DNA from: JAVBWI01 sp036677445
GTDB taxonomy: Bacteria; Bacillota; Clostridia; Christensenellales; CAG-138
DNA: 64,000 nt
Direction: 5' to 3'
Assembly (NCBI GenBank): GCA_036677445.1
Contig: JAVBWI010000004.1
Span: forward strand, 365,746-429,745
This document shows positions 1-8,179 of the stretch, one piece after another; positions within the stretch are counted from its first letter, which is position 1, and each line of letters opens with the position of its first letter. The notes beneath the pieces were generated by a model, which saw nothing but the letters and a program-made list of their open reading frames with translations, did no database searches and had not been told where the DNA came from. The position numbers were made by a program, and so were the translations under genes.

Positions 1-2
1 GC

Positions 3-242
3 AGGAAGATCACGGCGAATTTTATTGAAGGCATGGGCTGTGTCGGCGGTTGTGTCGGCGGACCCAAGGTGTTGATCCCCAAGGAAGAAGGGCGTAAAAA
101 CGTATACAAATACGGCAATGACGCGGTATACCAAACCCCGATTGAAAATCCGTATGTGGTTGAGCTGCTGCGCCGTCTCGGGTTCGATACGGTCGAAAGC
201 CTGCTCGAGCACAGCGATATTTTTACGCGCGACTTCTCTTAA
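3..242 (+). CDS. C-terminal end of an [FeFe]-hydrogenase-like iron-sulfur protein (partial)
   Basis: The reading frame enters from the left edge and ends at a TAA, so only about 79 C-terminal residues are visible. The motif EGMGCVGGCVGGPK matches the last H-cluster cysteine motif of the [FeFe]-hydrogenase large-subunit C-terminal domain (family form: GCxGGCVGG). The tail, with TPIDN-like 'TPIENPYVVELLRRLG', is typical of the clostridial monomeric hydrogenase-like proteins rather than of classical HydA. Such proteins bind Fe-S clusters and act in hydrogen evolution, hydrogen sensing or electron transfer. Which of these applies cannot be told without the N-terminal part. A long hairpin follows the stop codon. 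Confidence 0.75.
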   Translation, partial: RKITANFIEGMGCVGGCVGGPKVLIPKEEGRKNVYKYGNDAVYQTPIENPYVVELLRRLGFDTVESLLEHSDIFTRDFS

Positions 243-293
243 AGAATCCGGCATCGCATTTTATTCTGCATTTCAAAACACATTCGATTTAAC

Positions 294-330
294 GGCGCTT
301 ATTCTTTTCGAACAATGAAGAATAAGCGCC
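294..330 (+). terminator. Hairpin after the hydrogenase-like gene
   Basis: A 13-bp perfect stem (GGCGCTTATTCTT with its complement) closes a 12-nt loop 50 bp after the stop. No clear T-tract follows, so it may be a weak terminator or an mRNA-end stabiliser. Confidence 0.5.
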
Positions 331-375
331 ACTTGTGTTGCAGAGAATATGAATAACAAAACAGGAGGTGATATC

Positions 376-993
376 TTGAAAAAAATAGTAGGTTTCATTT
401 TGGTACTACTGATTCTTTGCCTGACCATGCAGCCCGCATTGGCGCAAGGAACGACCTATACGGTGGTCAAGGGCGACACGTTGTGGAAAATTGCAGTAAG
501 ATATGAAATCGGCATATCTGAACTGATACAAGCCAATCCGCAATTCAAAAATCCCGATTTGATTTATGTGGGTCAAAAAGTAAATATCCCGGAAGCCAGC
601 TCTTTGCAGTCCTTCGAACAAGAAGTGATTCGGCTGGTCAATCTCGAGCGTACAAATCGAGGGATACCTGCGCTCACAACCCATTGGGAGCTTTCCCGTG
701 TGGCAAGATACAAGTCGCAGGATATGATAGTGAAAAACTATTTTTCCCATACTTCCCCGACTTATGGATCGCCGTTCACAATGATGCAAAGCTTCGGGCT
801 GAAGTTTTCCGCCGCTGCTGAAAACATCGCTTACGGTCAACGGTCCGCGCAGGAAGTTGTAACAGCCTGGATGGGCTCCCCTGGCCACAGGGCAAATATC
901 CTGTCCAATTCCTATACGCATACCGGCGTAGGCGCGGCAAAAACAGCCAGCGGCACGCTGTATTGGACGCAGATGTTCATGAAACCCTATTGA
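376..993 (+). CDS. Secreted LysM and CAP (SCP/PR1-like) domain protein
   Basis: An in-frame ATG lies at 349, but AGGAGGTGAT sits just before a TTG at 376, giving a 205-residue protein that begins MKKIVGF, so I chose the TTG. Residues 1-24 form a signal peptide (hydrophobic LVLLILCL, then PALAQ). A LysM peptidoglycan-binding repeat follows (about 28-73, 'YTVVKGDTLWKIA'). The rest is a CAP domain (about 80-205) with ENIAYG, a GHRANIL motif and a C-terminal YWTQMF. This architecture is common in Bacilli and Clostridia (YkwD/SafA-like) and is exported and held at the cell wall or spore coat. The biochemical role of bacterial CAP domains is not settled. It is transcribed alone. Confidence 0.85.
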   Translation: MKKIVGFILVLLILCLTMQPALAQGTTYTVVKGDTLWKIAVRYEIGISELIQANPQFKNPDLIYVGQKVNIPEASSLQSFEQEVIRLVNLERTNRGIPALTTHWELSRVARYKSQDMIVKNYFSHTSPTYGSPFTMMQSFGLKFSAAAENIAYGQRSAQEVVTAWMGSPGHRANILSNSYTHTGVGAAKTASGTLYWTQMFMKPY

Positions 994-1024
994 TCCCGTG
1001 AAATTGGTTTTTGCGGCACCAATA

Positions 1025-1194
1025 AATAAGGACTGTTGCGCTAAGTGCATACGCCGAATAATTATTCAGGCACTTAGCGCGACAGCCCGGGTTCCTACTC
1101 CAAGCGGGGCACAATCGAGCCGGCGAATCGTTTTAGAACTTTGTTTCCTCTCGCATTATGCATTGAAAATGCTTAATGCGACACCCTATTTTTT
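1025..1194. repeat. R2 repeat, copy A: MITE-like element with terminal inverted repeats
   Basis: This non-coding stretch of about 170 bp matches 39159-39311 over its whole length. Its ends (AATAAGGACTGTTGC and GCGACACCCTATTTT) are imperfect inverted repeats of each other. Inside are two further stem-loops: CTGTTGCGCTAAGTGC with GCACTTAGCGCGACAG, and CGCATTATGCAT with ATGCTTAATGCG. It lies between convergent genes (LysM-CAP on + and the M24 gene on -), so it may also act as a bidirectional terminator. No transposase is encoded. Confidence 0.75.
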
Positions 1195-1213
1195 GTTTTG
1201 GGTAATACCATGC

Positions 1214-2569
1214 CTATTGAAAATTTCTCCCCACCAGATGCTGTACGTTGACCGGCAAATCATTAAGAACCTCTACGCGCTTACCGTATTTGCCCAAAGT
1301 CTTCTCTACAAGAACGTAATCCATACCCGGTATGATGACATCGTTCCAGTGGTTCGCATAGCCTCTGACGGCAACATCCAGCATGGTAACGATCTGCTGG
1401 CCCAAAGGTTCGCAGCTGTCCAGCGTGATTGCGCCGTAAAATTCCTGGCATTCCGTATACCCGGCATTGTGCGTGCCGGTATAGGGCTTCAGTTTGGACA
1501 TATCGACAGATTTGCCGATCCGGGCCGATACCTCGGCGGAGCGGCTCTTAAAATACTCCACCAGCGCCTGCTCCTGCAGCCTTGCCGGTAAGCCGTTTTC
1601 TGCAACGTTCCGGTACGCCTGCAGGCCGATGCGGTAAGCCTCTTCCACGAAATCGAACCAATATTTCTGGTCCTGCGTCAGCTTGGAAGGGTGATTCACG
1701 CATACGACAGAGACCCGTTCGCACGCGGTCAGCCCGTCGCGCTTGGGGCCGACGCCAAGCATGACGTAATCACCCTCGTTGATCCTTTTATTCAGTGCCC
1801 GGCCGATCATCGTCCTATTCGATTCATTCGCGCACACCATAACATCAAAGCCGTGCAGCTCAACGCCCAGCTCGGATGCGATGCAATACCCCCATTGCGC
1901 GACCTGCGTCTCATACATACCCGGCCGCATGACGGACAGCATGCCTTCGAGCATCACGTCGCATATTTTCGAGGCCTCGCTGATCATACGCATTTCATTG
2001 GACGATTTGATATACTTCACTTTACACAAAACGTCGCGCGCGTCGACGATGTGCTCCTCTCCCCCCAGATACTCCCGAAAGAACTTAAAAAAGCTGATGG
2101 GGATGATCTGTGTCGGCGTCAGCAGGCCGATATTTTCCGGCTTGCCGCCGCAGGCCTCTTCAAAAACATCCTCGATTTTAACCGCTTCCACGGGATAATT
2201 TTCATCCGCCAGCTTCAGCATCTCGACCTTGCGTATTTTGCATCCCGAACGCGGCGCCAGCTGCTCGGCGCAGTATCCGCCTTCCAGCCCGGCCAAGAGA
2301 AAGAACCCGTTCCTGCCGACAATGCCCGCCACAGGCTCTATGCTGATGTTCGTGTTGCCTGCAAAATACGGCACGTCGCCGCAATAATGCTCGTCGCTGT
2401 ATACAAAGCCGGCGTCGATACCCGCCTTCTCCATCGCTTCATATACTTTTTTGGCGCGCGCTTTGAATTCGGATTCGGGGATTCGGTACTCCTTATCAAA
2501 GCTGGGCGCACGTTTTAATACATCGGCGACGATTTCGGCTTCCTTCTTCCATTGCACGCCGTCAAACAC
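1214..2569 (-). CDS. Creatinase/aminopeptidase P-like (M24 family) protein with degenerate metal site
   Basis: The protein has 451 residues. It starts at GTG, preceded by GGGGGAGGAGTAGCC, 2 nt after the stop of the PIG-L gene, so the two are translationally coupled. An N-terminal creatinase-N domain (about 1-200) is followed by a pita-bread M24 fold (about 205-451). In active M24 peptidases five residues (D, D, H, E, E) bind two metals. Here the strand usually reading LIDAG reads MLGVG and the second Asp position reads ACE. The His (GTHNAGYTE) remains, and the usual TIEPG Glu region reads MLDVA. The protein is therefore probably not a metal-dependent peptidase. It could be a metal-free hydrolase like creatinase or a non-catalytic binder. 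The substrate is unknown. Confidence 0.8.
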   Translation of the reverse strand: MFDGVQWKKEAEIVADVLKRAPSFDKEYRIPESEFKARAKKVYEAMEKAGIDAGFVYSDEHYCGDVPYFAGNTNISIEPVAGIVGRNGFFLLAGLEGGYCAEQLAPRSGCKIRKVEMLKLADENYPVEAVKIEDVFEEACGGKPENIGLLTPTQIIPISFFKFFREYLGGEEHIVDARDVLCKVKYIKSSNEMRMISEASKICDVMLEGMLSVMRPGMYETQVAQWGYCIASELGVELHGFDVMVCANESNRTMIGRALNKRINEGDYVMLGVGPKRDGLTACERVSVVCVNHPSKLTQDQKYWFDFVEEAYRIGLQAYRNVAENGLPARLQEQALVEYFKSRSAEVSARIGKSVDMSKLKPYTGTHNAGYTECQEFYGAITLDSCEPLGQQIVTMLDVAVRGYANHWNDVIIPGMDYVLVEKTLGKYGKRVEVLNDLPVNVQHLVGRNFQ

Positions 2570-2571
2570 GG

Positions 2572-3462
2572 CTACTCCTCCCCCTTCTGTCCGCTTCTTC
2601 TGTTTTGTGTGGCCATTGCCTGTTCGGCCAGCCGCTTATAAGGTAAAAAATCCAGTTTGGGCCGCGGGTCGAAGCGCAGATATACTTCAATATATCTGCC
2701 ATCGGCTATGCGTCTTTCCTTGCGGGCGCGGATCAAGCCGTCAATGATCTTTGCCTGCGAAGCGTAGTGCGCAATGCTTTGACAGACCTGCATTTCCACC
2801 TCTTCCGGCGCCACCAGAACGCAGTTGGCGCGAATATCCTCCGGCCGCCCGTGCAAAAGCGCGTCCTCCGGGTCGAGATCGGCCCAAACGGAATATTCTG
2901 CGACGCTTTTTACCGGGCTTGGATCTGCCCAATCCACCGCGCACGGATCCCCGCACTGCGGGGCATCGTATGCGGCCATCATGCTGGCCGCAACATGGTC
3001 GATATGCTCATGGTAGTGATTGGGCACAAGTACACGCGTGATTTTCCTTGTCCGAAGCTCGGTAATCGCTTTTTTAAAGTGTCCTTCCTGGTCAAGGGCC
3101 ACATTCCAGCCGATTTTGCTCAGGGCGCTAAAATCTGAAATGTTAAAGAACACAATGTTACCTTCAGGGATGCCCAACGATTTGTAGCAGGCAAGCGTCT
3201 CCCCTTTTCGGGTCTCTACGATGGTATCGCGGTCCGCGATGTTGCTGTAGCCCGCATTGCCGTTGCAAATAATAAAAATATGCACGCTCGCGCCGTCCTC
3301 CAGCGCGGCTTTGATTGCGTAACCTGCGCCGATGACCGCATCGTCGTCATGCGGGCCGTACACGCAAACATTCTCGCTCGCGCCTGCCCAGCCCGGAAAC
3401 AATGTTGTTAAGCCCGCGCTGATCTCGTGTGTATCGGTATTTATACAGCTGTATTTACTCAC
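2572..3462 (-). CDS. PIG-L/LmbE family deacetylase
   Basis: I chose a GTG start (MSKYSCINT, 296 residues) because GGAGG lies 7 nt upstream of it; the frame is open 14 codons further. PIG-L enzymes are Zn-dependent N-deacetylases acting on N-acetyl-amino sugars and related amides. Visible signature: PHDDD (family form PHPDD), which supplies a metal ligand and the catalytic Asp, and HEHIDH, which supplies further His ligands. There is no signal peptide, so it should be cytoplasmic. It is followed after 2 nt by the M24 gene. A near-consensus promoter lies at 3557-3585. With the aminotransferase next door, a route that unmasks and then transaminates an N-acylated amine is plausible but is inference. 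Confidence 0.85.
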   Translation of the reverse strand: MSKYSCINTDTHEISAGLTTLFPGWAGASENVCVYGPHDDDAVIGAGYAIKAALEDGASVHIFIICNGNAGYSNIADRDTIVETRKGETLACYKSLGIPEGNIVFFNISDFSALSKIGWNVALDQEGHFKKAITELRTRKITRVLVPNHYHEHIDHVAASMMAAYDAPQCGDPCAVDWADPSPVKSVAEYSVWADLDPEDALLHGRPEDIRANCVLVAPEEVEMQVCQSIAHYASQAKIIDGLIRARKERRIADGRYIEVYLRFDPRPKLDFLPYKRLAEQAMATQNRRSGQKGEE

Positions 3463-3556
3463 CCTGCAACCTCCGACAATAGTATTGTGACATGCACCAG
3501 ACAATAGACAAACGCAGCGAAATCAATTCGGCCACTGGACTTAATAATTACAGTTC

Positions 3557-3585
3557 ATTATTGCATTTCTTTCACCGCTTGTCAA
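3557..3585 (-). promoter_or_regulatory. Promoter of the PIG-L / M24 operon
   Basis: On the minus strand there is a perfect -35 TTGACA (3580-3585), a 17-nt spacer and an AATAAT -10 (3557-3562). The predicted start is about 85 nt before the GTG. Confidence 0.7.
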
Positions 3586-3635
3586 TTGTACGCACAAAGC
3601 CGGCTGTAAATGCTGTGTGCAATTTCCGTCGACAA

Positions 3636-3661
3636 AAAAGACGCCCCAAAGGACGTCTTTT
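3636..3661 (-). terminator. Rho-independent terminator of the aminotransferase gene
   Basis: Read on the minus strand, AAAAGACG pairs with CGTCTTTT and a run of T follows. It lies 11 bp beyond the aminotransferase stop and separates it from the PIG-L promoter. Confidence 0.75.
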
Positions 3662-3672
3662 CGGATCTATAT

Positions 3673-4980
3673 TTACAGCTTCTTATCGCATTCAGTAAAG
3701 AGGTCGTCGAATATATTGAGCACCCTGTCCAGCTCTTCATAGGTGATGATCGCAGGCGGCTTGATTTTTACCACATTGCCCAGACCCAGATATTTACTGC
3801 CGCCGATGAGCAGGCCCCTGTTCATCGCTTCATCCACCATATACTTTTCAGCCGCGTAATTGGGCTCCTTCGTCTCCTGATCCTTGACCAACTCGATGCC
3901 GATCATCAGACCCGGGCCGCGGACATCCCCCATCACCCTGTGACGCTGCTGCATTTCCTTGAGCGCTCTCGTTACATACGCGCCCTTTTCACGGAACTGG
4001 CCGCAGATATCCTCTTCCTCCATAACGTCCAGCGTCGCGTTGCACGCCGCCATGCTGATGGGGAAGTGCGCGAATGTAAAGCTGTGGTCGCCGGGCGAGA
4101 GCGGCGCAAGATCGTCCCGCGCCAGCATGCCCGCAATGGGATAGCCGCCGCCAAGCGCTTTGCCAAACACCAAAATGTCGGGAACCACGCCATACCGTTC
4201 GCTGGAGAAGTAAGTGCCCGGGCGGCCGAAGCCTGTCTGTATTTCGTCCCAAATCAGCAGGATATCCTGCCGGTCGCAAATTTCCCGGACAGCCTTATAA
4301 AACTCCACCGGATACTCGATCATGCCGCCGTTGCCCTGAATAGGCTCCATAATCAGTGCACAGGCGCCGCCATCCACCGCGTTCTTCACGGCGCCTTCCA
4401 GGAAGTTTGCACACTCCAGCCCGCATTCAGGGTACTTCCGGCGGAAGGGGCAGCGATAGCAATAAGCCTGCGGCACGCGCACCGCGTTATTCATGTAACT
4501 GAGGAAACCGTTATTGGGATGCGGCCAACAAACATTCATACTTGCGAATGTCCGGCCATGGTATGCATCATAAAAAGATATGAATTTAGGTTTGCCGGGG
4601 CGGTTACGCATGGCCAGCTTTAACGCGCCTTCGACGGCGGTTGCGCCATGCAGGCAAAAGTTGACCTTGTTCAGGTTGCCCGGCGCCATTTCCGCAAGCC
4701 GCTTTGCCAGTAAAAGCTTGGGTACGGTATCGAAGGAGGTACGGATGTGGGAATACAACGCCGCCTGTTCCTGAACGGCCTTTATCACCTTGGGATGGCT
4801 AAAGCCGATATTCATGCTCCATGCCTGCGACGTGCAATCCAAATACTCGCGGCCGTCATCCGCAACGATGGTGGATCCATGCGCCTCTTTCACGACCAGG
4901 TCAAAGCTTCCTCCGACATTGCCGCCCATGAGCGCGGCCCGGCCCGCCGCCAGCTCTTCCGGCGTAGCGTGTTCATACAT
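3673..4980 (-). CDS. Class III (omega) PLP-dependent aminotransferase
   Basis: The protein has 435 residues, normal for the family. AAGGAG precedes the ATG. Fold-type I PLP features are present: GATAVEGALKLA for cofactor phosphate binding, YHGRT, the DEIQTGFGR strand whose Asp holds the pyridine nitrogen, and FGKALGGGYP with the Schiff-base Lys. The family moves amino groups between omega-amino compounds (acetylornithine, GABA, beta-alanine, amino sugars) and a keto acid. The substrate cannot be assigned. A short Cys-rich insert (CYRCPFRRKYPECGLEC, near residue 165) resembles a small metal-binding loop seen in some acetylornithine- and GABA-type homologues. It is divergent from a DeoR regulator that may control it. 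Confidence 0.88.
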   Translation of the reverse strand: MYEHATPEELAAGRAALMGGNVGGSFDLVVKEAHGSTIVADDGREYLDCTSQAWSMNIGFSHPKVIKAVQEQAALYSHIRTSFDTVPKLLLAKRLAEMAPGNLNKVNFCLHGATAVEGALKLAMRNRPGKPKFISFYDAYHGRTFASMNVCWPHPNNGFLSYMNNAVRVPQAYCYRCPFRRKYPECGLECANFLEGAVKNAVDGGACALIMEPIQGNGGMIEYPVEFYKAVREICDRQDILLIWDEIQTGFGRPGTYFSSERYGVVPDILVFGKALGGGYPIAGMLARDDLAPLSPGDHSFTFAHFPISMAACNATLDVMEEEDICGQFREKGAYVTRALKEMQQRHRVMGDVRGPGLMIGIELVKDQETKEPNYAAEKYMVDEAMNRGLLIGGSKYLGLGNVVKIKPPAIITYEELDRVLNIFDDLFTECDKKL

Positions 4981-5013
4981 ATATGGTATTCTCCTTTCCT
5001 GTTCTTGAGCCCT

Positions 5014-5042
5014 ACACTAGCACACGTTATGAACTATTTCAA
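5014..5042 (-). promoter_or_regulatory. Candidate promoter of the aminotransferase gene
   Basis: On the minus strand TTGAAA (5037-5042) lies 17 nt from TAGTGT (5014-5019). The -10 is weak, which would suit regulated expression. Confidence 0.4.
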
Positions 5043-5113
5043 TATTAAAATGATTGATAATGGTCATATTTTAATAAATAGTTGCTTTGTTCAGCCATTT
5101 TGATGGATTGATA

Positions 5114-5143
5114 TTGAAACAAGCAGTTGTACCATGCTATAAT
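5114..5143 (+). promoter_or_regulatory. Promoter of the DeoR-family regulator
   Basis: TTGAAA (5114-5119), an 18-nt spacer and a perfect TATAAT (5138-5143) lie 55 nt before the ATG. Confidence 0.65.
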
Positions 5144-5197
5144 CACAGGTAATTGATCGTAAACGTTCAAATACGCGCATTATGAAGGAGGCCTCCG

Positions 5198-5947
5198 ATG
5201 GTAGACCGTAACAGCGTACTGAAATTTATCAAGAAGAACGATTTTACTACAACACAGCAGCTATGCGCTGAATTTGGCATCAGCGAAAGCACGGCAAGGC
5301 GGGTATTGGATCAGCTGGACTCTCTGGGGCAGATCACCCGCTTGCACGGGGGGGCGATGCCCGTTTCCGTAACCGGGCAGGCTACGGAGTTTCAAATGCG
5401 CAATAGCCTGTTCAAGCAACAGAAGATCGCCATCGCAAAAATGGCCGCCGGAATCATCGAGGACTATTCCACAGTGATACTATTGGGCGGCACCACAGTA
5501 TGCGAACTGTGTCCTTTTATAGAGAACCGTACTATCACCGTCATTACAAACTCTATTTTAGTGCTCAACGGGCTCAAATACTCGCGCAATGTACGGCTCA
5601 TACTGCTGGGTGGGCTTTATAATTATCAGGAAGAGGAAGTGGGCGGTTTGCTGGCCAACAAGGGGCTGAGCACGGTACGCGCCGACCATCTTTTTATGGG
5701 CGCTTCGGGTTTTGACGAGCGCTACGGTTTTTCCACCACCAACGCAGCGGTGGATTTGTATATGAACTGTATTGAAACCAGCGTCACTACATCCGTGCTG
5801 GCCGACAGTTCAAAATATATGAAGGGCGGAGCCGCCGTCACCGCTTCGTTGGAACAGGTGCAATACCTTTTTACAGACAGCGGGTTGGACCTCAGGGCGC
5901 GCAAAGCCATGGAGGAAAAAAACATTTCCGTCATGATCGCGGACTGA
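5198..5947 (+). CDS. DeoR/GlpR family transcriptional regulator
   Basis: The protein has 249 residues; AAGGAGG precedes the ATG at good spacing. An N-terminal winged helix-turn-helix (about 5-55, TTTQQLCAEFGISESTARRV) is followed by the DeoR hinge 'RLHGGA' and a C-terminal sugar-phosphate-binding domain (about 75-235) with the ISOCOT-type loops LLGGTT, TNS and ADHLFMG. These proteins usually repress catabolic genes and respond to a phosphorylated sugar. It is divergent from the aminotransferase with 217 bp between starts, so control of the 1214-4980 genes and of itself is likely. Confidence 0.88.
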   Translation: MVDRNSVLKFIKKNDFTTTQQLCAEFGISESTARRVLDQLDSLGQITRLHGGAMPVSVTGQATEFQMRNSLFKQQKIAIAKMAAGIIEDYSTVILLGGTTVCELCPFIENRTITVITNSILVLNGLKYSRNVRLILLGGLYNYQEEEVGGLLANKGLSTVRADHLFMGASGFDERYGFSTTNAAVDLYMNCIETSVTTSVLADSSKYMKGGAAVTASLEQVQYLFTDSGLDLRARKAMEEKNISVMIAD

Positions 5948-5950
5948 ACT

Positions 5951-7231
5951 CTACCTCCGCCTGTCGCGCGATGCGGGGATACCCAGCGCATTTCGGCAGT
6001 TCGTGACAGTCCGCTTTGTAACTCGCACGCCTTCCAAGGCAAGCAGACGGGCAAGCTCTCCGTCGCTGTAAGGCGCCAGCTTGTTTTCCGCAGCAACGAT
6101 CTGGCCAATCCGCCGGCGAAGCTGGTGGGAGGACAAATGGGCATCCCCGGAAACGACGGAGGAAAACAGGCTCTTTAAGGCCAGCGTTCCCCGGGGCGTT
6201 TCCATATATTTGCCGTTTACGGCCCTGCTTACGGTGGATACATGTATGGAAAGCGCGGCCGCCGCATCCGCCATTCTGACGGGCGAAAGGGCATCGCTGC
6301 GTTTGAGCAGGTAGTCGCGCTGGGCCGTGCAGAGATACTGCGCCACGCGCTGCACGGTTTCATGGCGCTTGCGCATGTTGCTGATAAGCTGCTTCGCCCG
6401 CAAAAGGCTCCTCCTTAAAAAAGCACATGCTTCCTCGTCCTGAGGGGAAACGGTCTTTAGATAGGCATAGGATATCTGCGGTTCCCGGTAAATGGCGTTT
6501 TGCATGGCGGCAACAGCGTTTCCGTCCTCTTCCACGCACAGCTTGAGCTCAGGTATAATATACGCGCTCTGCTTGGGCACGTAAAATTCGCTGCCGGGTT
6601 TCGGATTCATGGATTTGATGCATGCAATCAGCCCGGTTACTTCCGCGCTGTCAATATGAAGCGCCGCCGCAATGAGGCCGATGCGGTTGAACGCCAGATC
6701 CACCAGATGATATTTTATCAGCCGATATAAACACATACGCCGTTCCTCCTGCCGCAGGGCCTGCAGCAGGAGGCACTGCGCAAGATCGCAGGCGCCTATG
6801 CCCGGCGGATCCATCCCGCGAAGCACCCGGCGCATAGCCGCCAATTCGCTTGCCGACGCGCCGGTTTCGGCCGCCGCCGACACAAAGTCGAGCTTTAAAT
6901 ATCCGTTATCGTCCACGCAGGAGATGAGAAATTTCAGTATGCCGCGCTGCCGGGGTGAAAGCGCCAGCGCGCCGAGCTGATAGCGCAAATAGTCCTGCAA
7001 ACCCATTTCGTCGGCCGCGGGACTGTCCGCATATGATAGCGCGTCGCCGTCGGATAAAAAAGCGGCGCCGTCATTGGGAAACTCCAGCAGGGGATTGGAA
7101 TAGCACTCGTTTTTTATTGCCTCCAGAAATGCTTCCGTCGACAGCTGCAAAACCGCAGCCGACTGTTGCTGCGCGAAACAAAACCGGGATTTCGGTACAG
7201 GCTGCTGGGTATTGGAGAGCGTTGGATTCAT
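5951..7231 (-). CDS. rpoN: RNA polymerase sigma-54 factor
   Basis: I chose the internal ATG (MNPTLSNTQQP, 426 residues) because homology begins there; the frame is open 30 codons upstream. Region I is Gln- and Leu-rich (QQQSAAVLQL) and interacts with the activator and core polymerase. A core-binding region (about 90-290) and a HTH (about 315-345, MADAAAALSIHVSTVSRAV) follow. The C-terminal RpoN box that reads the -24 element is present as TKRTVTNCRN (consensus ARRTVTKYRE; some positions differ). Sigma-54 requires an AAA+ activator, and one is encoded at 12748. It ends 4 bp from the convergent DeoR gene. Its place beside the PTS genes resembles the lev-type operons of Bacilli. Confidence 0.92.
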   Translation of the reverse strand: MNPTLSNTQQPVPKSRFCFAQQQSAAVLQLSTEAFLEAIKNECYSNPLLEFPNDGAAFLSDGDALSYADSPAADEMGLQDYLRYQLGALALSPRQRGILKFLISCVDDNGYLKLDFVSAAAETGASASELAAMRRVLRGMDPPGIGACDLAQCLLLQALRQEERRMCLYRLIKYHLVDLAFNRIGLIAAALHIDSAEVTGLIACIKSMNPKPGSEFYVPKQSAYIIPELKLCVEEDGNAVAAMQNAIYREPQISYAYLKTVSPQDEEACAFLRRSLLRAKQLISNMRKRHETVQRVAQYLCTAQRDYLLKRSDALSPVRMADAAAALSIHVSTVSRAVNGKYMETPRGTLALKSLFSSVVSGDAHLSSHQLRRRIGQIVAAENKLAPYSDGELARLLALEGVRVTKRTVTNCRNALGIPASRDRRR

Positions 7232-7298
7232 AGCGATTCCCCCGCAATGTGTTTTATCACAGCATACCACACTAATTGCATTTACGATATCCAGCAGC

Positions 7299-7315
7299 GG
7301 AAATACCTCATTTCC
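7299..7315. promoter_or_regulatory. Inverted repeat, candidate activator site upstream of a -24/-12 promoter
   Basis: GGAAAT-N5-ATTTCC lies about 58-75 bp upstream of the putative -24/-12 element at 7372. The position suits an upstream activating sequence for the activator encoded at 12748, but no second copy was seen. Confidence 0.3.
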
Positions 7316-7371
7316 ACACAATCGCTTCTCTTTGTGTGGTGTTTACGCCCCATTTGTGCCCTTCACAGAAG

Positions 7372-7388
7372 TGGGAAATATATTTGCT
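7372..7388 (+). promoter_or_regulatory. Candidate sigma-54 (-24/-12) promoter of the PTS gene cluster
   Basis: GG and GC are separated by 10 nt with a TTGC -12 box (GGGAAATATATTTGCT); the -24 box lacks the CA of TGGCA. It lies about 37 nt before the ATG at 7424 and closely resembles the better match at 10236. Confidence 0.45.
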
Positions 7389-7423
7389 GTATATGAAAAT
7401 AGATAGGAATTGGAGGTCAACCC

Positions 7424-8077
7424 ATGGAAAACAACGACCGTACCCAAACCACACAGGCGCAGGCTTTGGTGTTTGATGTGGCAAATGCGGGCAGCACAGC
7501 CTGGTACGCCGCATTAGCGCCCCTGGGCGTGCTGCTATGCAGCGCCGTGGTAGCGTACCTTTGCTGGTATATGATATCCGACCTGAGCATCGTTTCCAAA
7601 ATCATCGGCGGCCTGCTCGGACTTTTCTTCGTTGGCTACGTGACCTACTATTACCTTATGTTTTTTCAGAGCAGAAAACACAGCACCGGCCGCGTCGTGA
7701 TGACAGATACGTACATAGAGTCCGTTACGCAGGAAGGTACCAGGCGCTTCATGCTGTCCGACATCGTGTTCAGCATGAGCTACTCCAGTTCCACCAACCT
7801 TTGTATGATTGTGGCTACCGATACCGAATACATGACCATGGATTGCTCCTGCTGCTACCTGTTCACAAAAAAGGGCGTCCTGGCGCTTAAGCCCTTCTAT
7901 GCCATCAATAAAAGGCTGATGGCATTCAATGAGAAACACATCAACTACGTAAAGAGCAAAAAGTACCGCAAGAAGAATCCGTTCGAGATTGCACATTTCA
8001 TTTTCGAGATCGAGTATTATACGCCCCGCGTGCAGGCACTGGTGGACCGGCTGCGCAGGGAATACCGGTTTCGATGA
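7424..8077 (+). CDS. Membrane protein of unknown function, two transmembrane segments
   Basis: The protein has 217 residues with a good RBS (GGAGGTCAACCC). It has two adjacent transmembrane helices (about 30-50 and 58-82), then a soluble domain of about 135 residues that resembles the YcxB-like C-terminal fold found in many Firmicutes (RVVMTDTYIESVTQEG...). No catalytic motif is seen. A pair of cysteines (CSCC) lies near residue 145. It precedes the PTS genes by 103 bp on the same strand and would be first in the transcript if the -24/-12 element at 7372 is real. I do not recognise a specific function; an accessory role for the transporter is possible. Confidence 0.6.
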   Translation: MENNDRTQTTQAQALVFDVANAGSTAWYAALAPLGVLLCSAVVAYLCWYMISDLSIVSKIIGGLLGLFFVGYVTYYYLMFFQSRKHSTGRVVMTDTYIESVTQEGTRRFMLSDIVFSMSYSSSTNLCMIVATDTEYMTMDCSCCYLFTKKGVLALKPFYAINKRLMAFNEKHINYVKSKKYRKKNPFEIAHFIFEIEYYTPRVQALVDRLRREYRFR

Positions 8078-8179
8078 GGATAAAAATGGAATGTGATTGA
8101 CATAAAAGGCAGAAGGGGGAATGTGGGGACATATCAGCGTTGCAATGCCATGATGATTTGACGGAGAAAGGAGGAGGTT

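Noticed and set aside
3610..4623. Long plus-strand ORF of 337 codons opposite the aminotransferase
   Set aside because: It is an antisense shadow. The minus strand has all PLP-enzyme motifs and an RBS; this frame has none and no recognisable domain.
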